From Amycolatopsis sp. (lineage in GTDB: Bacteria; Actinomycetota; Actinomycetes; Mycobacteriales; Pseudonocardiaceae), in NCBI RefSeq assembly GCF_025464955.1, contig NZ_JAODNM010000140.1, positions 1-64,000 of the forward strand: a stretch of DNA of 64,000 nucleotides, in the 5' to 3' direction. The notes beneath the pieces are model-generated. The model was given only the letters and a program-made list of their open reading frames with translations. It had not been told where the DNA came from and made no database searches. The stretch's first letter is position 1. Each line of letters starts with the position of its first letter. This document shows, in pieces, positions 48,546 through 57,461 of the stretch. The position numbers and the translations under genes are program-made.

Positions 48546-51500
48546 CTACTCCAGGACGAGGAGGAGATCCCCGCCTTCGACCTGCTGGACGGAGTTGATC
48601 GCGAGCCGGGACACCTTGCCGGCACCCGACGCGGTGATCGACGCTTCCATCTTCATCGCCTCGATGGTCGCGACCGTCGCCCCGGACGCCACCTGGTCGC
48701 CCTCGGCGACCTGCAGCGTGACGACGCCGGCGAACGGCGCGGCGACCTGCTTCGGGTTGGCCTTGTCGGCTTTTTCCGTCACCGGCAGGTCGGACGCGAC
48801 CGAGGTGTCCCGGATCTGAATCGGCCGCAGCTGCCCGTTCAGCGAGGACATCACGGTCCGCATGCCGCGTTCGTCCGCTTCACCGATCGCCTCGAGTTCG
48901 ATGATCAGCCGGACCCCTTGTTCGAGATCGACCTGGTACTCCTCGCCCGGACGCAGCCCGTAGAAGAAGTCCTTGCTCGGCAGGACACTCGTGTCCCCGA
49001 ACGCCTCCCGGTGCGCCTCGAACTCCTTCGTCGGTCCGGGGAACAGCAGCCGGTTGAGCGTCTGCCTCGGCTTCTCCGCCAGCGCGTCACGGTCCTCTGT
49101 GGACAGTTCCTGCATCGGCTTGGCCGCCGCGCGGCCTTCGAGGGCCTTGGTGCGGAACGGCTCCGGCCAGCCACCGGGCGGGTCGCCGAGCTCGCCGCGC
49201 AGGAAGCCGATCACCGAGTCCGGGATGTCGAACTTGTTGGGCTCGGCCTCGAAGTCCGCCGGGGCGACCCCGGCACCGACGAGGTGCAGCGCGAGGTCAC
49301 CGACGACTTTGGACGAAGGCGTGACCTTGACCAGGTGGCCGAGGATCCGGTCCGCCGCCGCGTACATCGCTTCGATGTCCTCGAACCGGTCCCCGAGTCC
49401 GAGCGCAACGGCCTGGGTGCGCAGGTTCGACAGCTGACCACCGGGGATTTCGTGCAGGTACACGCGGCCGGTCGGGGACGCGAGACCGGCCTCGAACGGC
49501 GCGTAGATCTTGCGGACGCTCTCCCAGTACGGCTCGAGGTCGCCGATGGCCTGCAGGCTGAGCCCGGTCGTCCGCTCGGAGTGGTCGGTCGCGGCCACGA
49601 TCGAGGAGATCGACGGCTGTGACGTCGTCCCGGCCATGGACGACACCGCGCCGTCCACCGCGTCCGCCCCGGCCTGGATCGCCGCGAGGTAGGTCGCGAG
49701 CTGGCCGCCGGCGGTGTCGTGCGTGTGGATGTGCACGGGCAGGTCGAATTCCTTGCGCAGCGCGGTCACCAACCTCGACGCCGCGGGCGCGCGGAGCAGC
49801 CCGGCCATGTCCTTGATGGCGAGCACATGCGCGCCGGCGCCGACGATCTGCTCCGCCAGCTTGAGGTAGTAGTCGAGCGTGTACAGCTTCTCCGACGGGT
49901 CCGAAAGGTCCGATGTGTAGCACAGTGCGACTTCCGCCACCGCGCTGCCGGTCTCCCGGACGGCATCGATCGCCGGACGCATCTGCTCGACGTCGTTGAG
50001 CGCGTCGAAAATGCGGAAGATGTCGATCCCGGTCTTCGTCGCCTCCTTCACGAACGCCGTGGTGACCTCGGTCGGATAAGGCGTGTAGCCGACGGTGTTG
50101 CGGCCGCGCAGCAGCATCTGCAGCGCGATGTTCGGCACGGCCTCACGCAGCTGCGCGAGCCTGTCCCACGGGTCCTCCGCGAGGAACCGCAGTGCGACGT
50201 CGTAGGTCGCGCCACCCCAGCACTCCAGCGAAAGCAGCTGCGGCACGGTGTTCGCGACTACCGGCGCGACCGCCAGCAGGTCCTTGGTGCGGACCCGCGT
50301 CGCGAGCAGCGACTGGTGCGCGTCGCGGAACGTCGTGTCGGTGACGCCGATGGTCGGCGACTCCCGCAGCCAGCGCGCGAAGCCCTCCGGGCCCAGCTCG
50401 TCGAGCTTCTGCTTCGACCCGGCCGCCGGCTCCGCGTTCTTCGCCAGCGCCGGCAGCTTGTTCTTCGGGTCGATCGACCGCGGCCGCTCGCCGTTGGGCC
50501 GGTTCACCGTGACATCAGCGAGGTAGGTCAGCAACCGTGTCCCGCGGTCGGCGGAGTGCCGGGCGGTGAGCAGGTGCGGTCGCTCCTCGATGAACGACGT
50601 CGTCACCCGGCCTTCGCGGAAGTCCGGGTCGTCGAGGACGGCCTGCAGGAACGGGATGTTCGTCGACACCCCGCGGATGCGGAACTCGGCGACGGCGCGG
50701 CGCGCGCGGCCGACGGCGGTCTTGAAGTCGCGGCCGCGGCAGGTCAGCTTGACCAGCATCGAGTCGAAGTGCGCGCTGATCTCGGTACCGGCGAACGCCG
50801 TGCCGCCGTCGAGCCGGATCCCGGAGCCACCCGGCGAGCGGTACGCGCTGATCACGCCGGTGTCGGGCCGGAAGCCGTTGGCCGGGTCCTCGGTGGTGAT
50901 GCGGCACTGCAGCGCGAAACCGCGCGTGTAGATCTGGTCCTGCGAAAGCCCGAGGTCGGCCAGGGTCTCCCCCGACGCGATCCGCAGCTGCGCCTGGACG
51001 AGGTCGACGTCGGTGACCTCTTCGGTGACGGTGTGCTCGACCTGGATGCGCGGGTTCATCTCGATGAACACGTGCTTGCCCTCGCGGTCGAGAAGGAACT
51101 CGACGGTACCGGCGTTGCGGTACCCGATCTTGCGCGCGAAGTTGACCGCGTCGGCGCAGATCCGCGCCCGCAGCTCGGGGTCCAGGTTCGGCGCCGGGGC
51201 GAGCTCGACGACCTTCTGGTGCCGCCGCTGGACCGAGCAGTCACGCTCGTAGAGGTGGATGATGTTGCCCTCGCCGTCGGCGAGGATCTGCACCTCGATG
51301 TGGCGCGGCTCGATGACAGCCTTCTCGATGAACACCGTCGGGTCGCCGAAGGCGGACTCGGCCTCACGGGCGGCGGCCTCGATCGACTCGCGCAGCAGGT
51401 TCGGGTCCTCGACGCGCCGCATCCCTCGGCCACCGCCACCGGCGACGGCCTTGACGAACACCGGGAAGCCGATCTCCTCGGCCGCCGCGACCAGCGCGTC

Positions 51501-51923
51501 GATGTCCGAAGACGGCTCCGAGGAGCCGAGCACCGGCACGCCGGCCTCACGCGCGGCCTTGATGGCTCGAGCCTTGTTACCGGTCAGTTCGAGGATCTGA
51601 GCGCTCGGACCCACGAACGTGATGCCCGCTTCCTCGCAGGCCAGCGCGAGATCCGGGTTCTCGGACAGGAAGCCGTAACCGGGGTAGACGGCGTCCGCTC
51701 CAGCCTTCTGAGCAGCCGCGACGATCGCCTCGACCGACAGGTACGCGCGGACCGGATGCCCCTCTTCGCCGATCTCGTAGGCCTCGTCGGCCTTCAGCCG
51801 GTGGAGCGAGTTGCGGTCTTCGTGCGGGAACACGGCCACCGTGCCGGCGCCCAGTTCATACGCGGCTCGGAATGCGCGGATGGCGATCTCGCCGCGGTTC
51901 GCGACCAGCACCTTGCGGAACAT
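48546..51923 (-). CDS. pyc: Pyruvate carboxylase
   Basis: Anaplerotic enzyme making oxaloacetate from pyruvate, bicarbonate and ATP. 1125 residues in one chain: biotin carboxylase domain from FRKVLVANRGEIAIRAF to about 450 (GGGGRGMRRV ATP loop, EMNPRIQVEHTVTEEVT), carboxyltransferase domain at about 530-800 (TFRDAHQSLLATRVRT, HIHTHDTAGG), and the C-terminal biotin carrier with EAMKMEAS, biotinyl lysine K1091. Full length and intact. In related genomes it borders rsmD-coaD; here 20 kb lies between. Confidence 0.97.
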   Translation of the reverse strand: MFRKVLVANRGEIAIRAFRAAYELGAGTVAVFPHEDRNSLHRLKADEAYEIGEEGHPVRAYLSVEAIVAAAQKAGADAVYPGYGFLSENPDLALACEEAGITFVGPSAQILELTGNKARAIKAAREAGVPVLGSSEPSSDIDALVAAAEEIGFPVFVKAVAGGGGRGMRRVEDPNLLRESIEAAAREAESAFGDPTVFIEKAVIEPRHIEVQILADGEGNIIHLYERDCSVQRRHQKVVELAPAPNLDPELRARICADAVNFARKIGYRNAGTVEFLLDREGKHVFIEMNPRIQVEHTVTEEVTDVDLVQAQLRIASGETLADLGLSQDQIYTRGFALQCRITTEDPANGFRPDTGVISAYRSPGGSGIRLDGGTAFAGTEISAHFDSMLVKLTCRGRDFKTAVGRARRAVAEFRIRGVSTNIPFLQAVLDDPDFREGRVTTSFIEERPHLLTARHSADRGTRLLTYLADVTVNRPNGERPRSIDPKNKLPALAKNAEPAAGSKQKLDELGPEGFARWLRESPTIGVTDTTFRDAHQSLLATRVRTKDLLAVAPVVANTVPQLLSLECWGGATYDVALRFLAEDPWDRLAQLREAVPNIALQMLLRGRNTVGYTPYPTEVTTAFVKEATKTGIDIFRIFDALNDVEQMRPAIDAVRETGSAVAEVALCYTSDLSDPSEKLYTLDYYLKLAEQIVGAGAHVLAIKDMAGLLRAPAASRLVTALRKEFDLPVHIHTHDTAGGQLATYLAAIQAGADAVDGAVSSMAGTTSQPSISSIVAATDHSERTTGLSLQAIGDLEPYWESVRKIYAPFEAGLASPTGRVYLHEIPGGQLSNLRTQAVALGLGDRFEDIEAMYAAADRILGHLVKVTPSSKVVGDLALHLVGAGVAPADFEAEPNKFDIPDSVIGFLRGELGDPPGGWPEPFRTKALEGRAAAKPMQELSTEDRDALAEKPRQTLNRLLFPGPTKEFEAHREAFGDTSVLPSKDFFYGLRPGEEYQVDLEQGVRLIIELEAIGEADERGMRTVMSSLNGQLRPIQIRDTSVASDLPVTEKADKANPKQVAAPFAGVVTLQVAEGDQVASGATVATIEAMKMEASITASGAGKVSRLAINSVQQVEGGDLLLVLE

Positions 51924-52023
51924 GCCCGGTCCTTCCCATAACGGAGGAATAGGTGAGGCACGTTACCTGGTCGGTCCCGCTCTCCGGGAGTTCTGTACCA
52001 GGTGATGGACGTCATGGTCACAC

Positions 52024-52098
52024 ACTCGTGAGTGTTCCGGCCTGCCCGGTGCGGGTGTCCCGCAGGACACTGTAACCAGCCGGAACACTCACGAGTTC
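52024..52098. repeat. R1 palindrome, copy e (long variant)
   Basis: ACTCGTGAGTGTTCCGG (52024-52040) and CCGGAACACTCACGAGTT (52080-52097). The internal 38 bases contain GGTGCGGGTGTCCCGC, the reverse complement of the insert in copy d (45666). It lies 16 bases past the stop of the regulator gene at 52114, in the pyc upstream region. Confidence 0.85.
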
Positions 52099-52113
52099 TG
52101 GCCGAGCCCCCAG

Positions 52114-53139
52114 TCAGAGCCAGCCGCGGTCTTTGGCGGTCATGCCCGCCTGGAAGCGCGTGGTGGCGTTGAGGTCGAGCATGAGGCGTTGGACGCGGCG
52201 CTGGGTCGTCCGGGGGCTCCAGCCGAGCGCACGACCGATGCCGGCGTCGGTCTGCCCGGCCGCCAGCAGCGTCAGAAGCGTCCTGTTCTCGCCGTCCAGG
52301 CTCGCGTCTGACGCCTCTCCGCCGATCGCTTCGGCCATCGGCACGGCCCGGTCCCACTCCGCCTCGAACAACGTGACCAGCGCCTGGAGCAGTGCGGACG
52401 CGTGGATGACGTACGCGGCGTCGACGACGTGCGGTGATGAGCTGATCGGGATGACGGCGAGCTCTTCGTCGGCCATGAACATCTTGACCGGCAGCTCGGG
52501 CCGCACCCGGGACCGCTCGCCCTGGGCGCTGCTGACCAGGATGTCGCTCTGCAGCCGACCCGGGATGGCGATCGCCTCCCGGTCGTAGATCACCCGATAG
52601 CGAATCCCGCCGGCCATCCGCCGGCGCTCGTCGCTGTGGTTGTGGCCGGGGCGGCTGACGTACGGCGGCTTGTCGAAGCCTCGGATCTGCGTGCGGGCGC
52701 TCTCCTGCACCTGCGCGACCCGGCTGCTGATGTTGTCCATCCCGGTGATCACCTCGACGAGCTCGGCCGGGTGGGTGAACCGGGACGCCTCGCGGAACAC
52801 CTCCATCAGGTTGTCGATCCGAGCCCGCGCACCGCGCAGCTCGGCAGCGCGGTCCGCTACGAGCGTTCCCAGTGCGATGTCGGGTGGCGCGGCGACGTAG
52901 CGGGCCGGCCGTCCGGGGACCCGGCTGGCCATGCCGCCCGAAGCGAGCCGCGACAACGCCCTGGCCACCTGCTGGGCCGACAGCCCGCACTGTTCGGCCA
53001 GCTCGGCCGCCCTGGTGCGCGGATGCGAGATCAGCGTGCTGTACACGAGGCCGTCGATCGGCGGGATCCCGATGGCGTCGAGCTCGGTTTCGCCGTGGCG
53101 GGATTCGGCCACCTGGCGACTATTGGTCATGGTGGCCAT
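52114..53139 (-). CDS. TrmB/LuxR-like transcriptional regulator
   Basis: About 341 residues. The N-terminal winged helix resembles TrmB (IDGLVYSTLISHPRTRAAELAEQCGLSAQQVARALSRLASGG), followed by a coiled linker and an effector region. The C-terminus has a LuxR-type helix-turn-helix (NRTLLTLLAAGQTDAGIGRA and SPRTTQRRVQRLMLDL). The start is uncertain: ATG 53139 (MATMTNS) or ATG 53130, with no clear ribosome site. It is divergent from the large secreted peptidase and may control it. Confidence 0.82.
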   Translation of the reverse strand: MATMTNSRQVAESRHGETELDAIGIPPIDGLVYSTLISHPRTRAAELAEQCGLSAQQVARALSRLASGGMASRVPGRPARYVAAPPDIALGTLVADRAAELRGARARIDNLMEVFREASRFTHPAELVEVITGMDNISSRVAQVQESARTQIRGFDKPPYVSRPGHNHSDERRRMAGGIRYRVIYDREAIAIPGRLQSDILVSSAQGERSRVRPELPVKMFMADEELAVIPISSSPHVVDAAYVIHASALLQALVTLFEAEWDRAVPMAEAIGGEASDASLDGENRTLLTLLAAGQTDAGIGRALGWSPRTTQRRVQRLMLDLNATTRFQAGMTAKDRGWL

Positions 53140-53257
53140 CTTGCGCCACACCGCGAAGTACTGGGAAATTGATCCGACCACTCGCCGAACGTCGTCGTTC
53201 GTATCCCTCGGGTGATCCCCGCAGTTCCTCGTCCCCCGACAGTGAGAAAGGGGCGCC

Positions 53258-56200
53258 GTGCTCCGCGCTCATAAGCTCCCGCTGCTCGTTCCGCTCGTCA
53301 CCGCCGCCATGATGGCCGGCACCGTCCTCGCCGGCCCGGCATCTGCCGCACCGAGTCCGTCCGCCCAGGCCCAGCCTGCCGCCGCGAGACAGGTGTCGAT
53401 GCCTGACGGCGGCTCGATCGCCGTCGACGCCGACGGCACCGCCACCCGCACCGACGCCAAAGGCAAGGTACTGGCGAAGACCACGCTGGCCCTGCCGCTG
53501 GGCGAATCCGCGCTCGGCGAATCCTGGGCGCCCACCGACGATGCCGTCCGCGCGGCGTTCACCAACCGCGCCGCCCCCTCCGACGTCTTGGCCGTCCTCG
53601 CCGGCAACACCGCGATCACCGGCGCGCCGGTGGCGGGTGGACGTCGGGCCGCGGTGACCTCCGACGCGGGCCTGAACTCGGCCTTCGCCAAGGTCGGCGC
53701 GGTTTCCGTGCAGCCGCTGTCGGACGAGCCGTCGCTGGCCAAGACGTTCGTCGTGCACCTCAAGGGCGGTGACCCGGCAGCCGCGGCGAAGACCCTCGCC
53801 GCCACGCCCGGGATCGCTTCCGCCCAGCCGGACCGGACCATCTCCGCGATGTCGACCGGCCCGGTGCCCTTCCCGCAAGCCGCCCAAAAAGCCGCGAAGG
53901 CCCAGTCACACACCAACCCGCCCGCCGGGCTGCCGGACAACTACGGACTGACGTCGTCGGCGCAGAGCTTCCTCAACGCCGGCGGGACCGACGCTGTCGG
54001 CGCGTACAGCCTGCTGCAGAACAAGTTCGGCCAGCTGCCCGGTACCGGCGAGATCATCACCAACGTCTCGATCGGCGACCTGACCGACCAGTCCATGGCC
54101 GACGCCGGGGACGCCTACGTGCAGCAGTCCGGCCCGACCACGATCGTCCAAAACGGACAGCGTTACCTCGACCTCCCGTCGATGCCGCTGATCCCGACCT
54201 ACACCTCGAGTCCGTCGGGTCAGCTCGACCCCGTCGGCTCGGCCGAGAACCAGGACCCGTCGCTTGGCGAGGTCATGCTGGACTTCGGTGTCATGGCACC
54301 GCTGCCGCATGACAAGCAGCGCCCGTCCGCGGTCGGCAGCGGGCTGACCGACCTGCTCGGCATCGCGCCCGGCGCGCAGTATCGCCTGGTCGTGCCGCAG
54401 CAGCCGACCACCGACCAGATCGCGGTCGCGCTGATGGCCGCCGCCCGGCAGAACCCGCGGCCCAACGTGATCACCGCGAGCCTCGGTTTCGGCACCGACA
54501 CGGCTGGGTTCCCGGGCCGCTATCTGGAAGACGACCCGGTGACGCAGGCCGTGATCTCGACGATCGTGCGGCAGTACCACATCGTCGTCACCATCTCGTC
54601 CAACGACGGCACGCGCCTCTACACGCCCGCGGCCGTCGGCCCGGACGGCGGCAGCACCCCCACGGACACCACCCGTGACCCCGGCGCGACGACCGACATC
54701 AACGACGACGCGACCTCGACAACCCCGACCAAGGTGCTCGACAGCGGCGCGATCGCGGTGGGCGGCACGACGCTGGACGACACGATCGCCTCGTCCCCGC
54801 AGAGCGGTGGCGCGCTTTCGCGTCAGGGCACGTTCGCCACGACCCGGACCGACGGCGGTGAGCTCTTCTCATCCGGCTTCGGCAGCCGCGTCGACGTTTC
54901 CGCGCCGAGCGACGGCATCCTCGTCTTCGAGCACACCCAGCGCGGCGCGGCGCAAGCCGTGACGCCGGTGCTCAACGGCGGCACTTCGGCGTCCGCGCCG
55001 ATGACGGCAGCGGCGGCCGCGGTCGTCCTGCAGGCGTCCCGGCTGACCGGCCGGACACCGAGTCCCGAAGACGTCCGGTCGCTGCTCGAACGCACCGGGC
55101 GCGCGGTCGCCAGCCCGCCGCAGATGGACCAGCAGATCACCGTCGGCAAGCAGATCGACGTCACCGCGGCCGTCAGCTCCGTGCTCGGCGGGTCGCCAAC
55201 GAAGATCCAGCGGCTGTCCGTCGCACACCGGGTCACCAAAGCCGGTCTCGGCGCTTCGTTCACCGAGTACACCGACCCCGGACGAATCGACCTGGTTTCC
55301 GGCGGCACCGGTGAAGGGCTGGTCGGGCCGGTGACGATCGGCGCCGATGTGACGGGCCTGCCCGCCTTCGGGCGTCCCGACTACGTCGTGCGGATCGGCG
55401 GCCACGAGTTCCACTCGGACACGCCCGCGGTCCGGCTGACCCCGACGGAAATGCTGCAGGCCGCCGGGTTGCCGGTGATCTCGACGACGGACCGGACGGT
55501 CCAGCTCACCTACCAAGTCCGTTTCGGCCCGCTGGCACTGGCTTCTGAGCAGAAGTCGCTGGTTTTCGGCCCGACGGACGGTACCTACGCGGAGGCGATC
55601 GCCCCGGTCGCCCCCGCGACGGTCAAGGCGGGAGGCTCGGTCAAGGTGCACTACGACCTGACCGGGGTCAAGAACCTCTCGGCACCGCAGCTCGTGGTGT
55701 CGACCGTCGGGCATTGGAACCCGGTGTCCGCGCCGCTTTTCGGGGCGGCCTACACGGCCCCGCTGACCGCCACCTCCGGTGACGTCACGATCCCGGCGAC
55801 CGCGTTCGACGGTGGTGGCGGGATCTACGGCCTCGGCATCATCCAGCGTTCGGTGACCTCGACGACCTTCGGCAGCCCGACCTACGGCGAGTTCACGCCG
55901 ATCCGCGTCGACGGCGGGACCGCCTCGCAGCGGCCGGACGCGCCGACACTGGCCGCGAGCGGCGGTCAGTTCGGTCACAACCTGGAGATCCCCCGGGCCG
56001 CTCCGGGCTTCTCGTTGCGCTACGACGTGCGCGGGATCCCTGGCGCGACCGGTGCCGCCGTAGAGGTCTCGGCCCCGGCGCCGACGCTGTACAACGCGCT
56101 CAACACCGTCACGAACGCCAACGGAACCGTCCGCGACAACGACGGCGTCAACACCGGTTCCGTTGCCTACCAACAGCTTCCTGGACGCAGCGGCACGGTG

Positions 56201-57403
56201 TCACTCGACGCTGTCAAGCTCGGTCTCGGCAGCTCGCTGTCCTACGACGTCCGGGTCTTCCCGACCGGCCGTGACGGGAAGCCGGTGGGTCAAGCGTCGC
56301 CGACGTCGATGCTGACGCTGGACGACGGGCTCGCGCCCGGCGGCGGTCGGATCACCAGTTTCGCGATCCAACCCGGCGGAACCGGGGCGGCCGCGGTCCG
56401 CGACCCGAGCGGGAGCGAGTCGCTGCGTGAGTACACGCCCGCGACCGGCACGTTCGGGCGCATCCTGGCCACGGACGCGTCGCCTGACGACGTTTATCAG
56501 GTGCTGGGCACCGACCAGGGCGCGCAGCGGCTGGCCGTCCTGCACGCGACGTCCGCCGGGCTGGTGGTGGAGACCTACGACACGACGTCCGCCAAGCTCG
56601 TGGCCTCGGCGACGACGTCCGGATACGCCGTGCAGGGCGGGCGCGTCGACACCGTGCGGCATCGGGCGGCGCTCCTGGCCAAGCGCACCGCGGACAACGC
56701 CGACGTGGTGTTGCCGCTGACGCTGTCGAGCGGTGCGATCGGAGCGGCGATCCTCGCCGACGGACCGGGTACCACGGCCGGGGTCTACCGGCTGCTCGAC
56801 CTCAACCAGGCCACCGGGCAGGTCTACCTGTCGAAGGACACATCGGGCCTGATCTGCTTCGGTGGCGGGGTCGGCGCGGCCGTCGTCGGGGTGAACCTCG
56901 ATTCCGGTGCGCTGCTGCCGGCCCCGTCCGCGAGCCAGTGCTCCGGGTCGCTCGGCATCGACGACGTCGCGAACAAGGTGTACCAACTGCCTTACCGGTC
57001 GTTCAGCGTGAACATCGTCGGCACCACGACGTTGAACCCGCTGGACGGCGCCACGCTCGTCTCTGGCCCGGTGAGCACCATCCGTCAGCAGCAGGCGGCA
57101 CACCTCGCCATCGACTCGGTGAACCACCTGGCGCTGATCGCGTTCAGGACGCCGCCGGTGCTGTCGATCTTCGGCCGGGTAGGCGGGGTGATCACGGACA
57201 ACAACGCCACCGGGCAGATCGCCGTCACTGATCCGGCGACCGGGAAGCAGCTGTCCGTCGCGTCGGGGCTCAACTTCTCGTCGTACTACTCGGGCGGGGA
57301 GTACAACTCGCTCACCGAACGGTCCATCCAGCTCGAGCCGGCGAACCGGACCGGCTGGACCCTCTCCGCCGACAACACCCAGATCCAGCAGTTCCACTAC
57401 TAG
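53258..57403 (+). CDS. Large secreted sedolisin/subtilisin-like serine peptidase
   Basis: 1381 residues from GTG 53258 with AAAGGGG upstream. Signal peptide to about residue 31, then a prodomain-like part (45-200). The catalytic region (about 225-640) has E338 and D342 in GEVMLDFGV, an E-x3-D pair as in S53 sedolisins, then IAPGAQYRLVV, D450 in ISSNDG, DSGAIAVGGTTL, and nucleophile S577 in NGGTSASAP. I found no subtilisin Asp (DTG/DSG) or His (HGTH) motif before it. A long beta-rich C-terminal half (650-1381) includes a WD/NHL-like segment. It should act outside the cell. Confidence 0.8.
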   Translation: MLRAHKLPLLVPLVTAAMMAGTVLAGPASAAPSPSAQAQPAAARQVSMPDGGSIAVDADGTATRTDAKGKVLAKTTLALPLGESALGESWAPTDDAVRAAFTNRAAPSDVLAVLAGNTAITGAPVAGGRRAAVTSDAGLNSAFAKVGAVSVQPLSDEPSLAKTFVVHLKGGDPAAAAKTLAATPGIASAQPDRTISAMSTGPVPFPQAAQKAAKAQSHTNPPAGLPDNYGLTSSAQSFLNAGGTDAVGAYSLLQNKFGQLPGTGEIITNVSIGDLTDQSMADAGDAYVQQSGPTTIVQNGQRYLDLPSMPLIPTYTSSPSGQLDPVGSAENQDPSLGEVMLDFGVMAPLPHDKQRPSAVGSGLTDLLGIAPGAQYRLVVPQQPTTDQIAVALMAAARQNPRPNVITASLGFGTDTAGFPGRYLEDDPVTQAVISTIVRQYHIVVTISSNDGTRLYTPAAVGPDGGSTPTDTTRDPGATTDINDDATSTTPTKVLDSGAIAVGGTTLDDTIASSPQSGGALSRQGTFATTRTDGGELFSSGFGSRVDVSAPSDGILVFEHTQRGAAQAVTPVLNGGTSASAPMTAAAAAVVLQASRLTGRTPSPEDVRSLLERTGRAVASPPQMDQQITVGKQIDVTAAVSSVLGGSPTKIQRLSVAHRVTKAGLGASFTEYTDPGRIDLVSGGTGEGLVGPVTIGADVTGLPAFGRPDYVVRIGGHEFHSDTPAVRLTPTEMLQAAGLPVISTTDRTVQLTYQVRFGPLALASEQKSLVFGPTDGTYAEAIAPVAPATVKAGGSVKVHYDLTGVKNLSAPQLVVSTVGHWNPVSAPLFGAAYTAPLTATSGDVTIPATAFDGGGGIYGLGIIQRSVTSTTFGSPTYGEFTPIRVDGGTASQRPDAPTLAASGGQFGHNLEIPRAAPGFSLRYDVRGIPGATGAAVEVSAPAPTLYNALNTVTNANGTVRDNDGVNTGSVAYQQLPGRSGTVSLDAVKLGLGSSLSYDVRVFPTGRDGKPVGQASPTSMLTLDDGLAPGGGRITSFAIQPGGTGAAAVRDPSGSESLREYTPATGTFGRILATDASPDDVYQVLGTDQGAQRLAVLHATSAGLVVETYDTTSAKLVASATTSGYAVQGGRVDTVRHRAALLAKRTADNADVVLPLTLSSGAIGAAILADGPGTTAGVYRLLDLNQATGQVYLSKDTSGLICFGGGVGAAVVGVNLDSGALLPAPSASQCSGSLGIDDVANKVYQLPYRSFSVNIVGTTTLNPLDGATLVSGPVSTIRQQQAAHLAIDSVNHLALIAFRTPPVLSIFGRVGGVITDNNATGQIAVTDPATGKQLSVASGLNFSSYYSGGEYNSLTERSIQLEPANRTGWTLSADNTQIQQFHY

Positions 57404-57415
57404 CGCTGGTCAGGT

Positions 57416-57461
57416 CTCGTGAGTGTTCCGGCCGGTTAGAAGCGGCCGGAACACTCACGAG
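57416..57461. repeat. R1 palindrome, copy f (most perfect)
   Basis: CTCGTGAGTGTTCCGGCC (57416-57433), loop GGTTAGAAGC, GGCCGGAACACTCACGAG (57444-57461): 18-bp perfect arms. It stands between two convergent peptidase genes and contains the TGA stop of the minus-strand one (57455-57457) inside its right arm. Confidence 0.92.
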
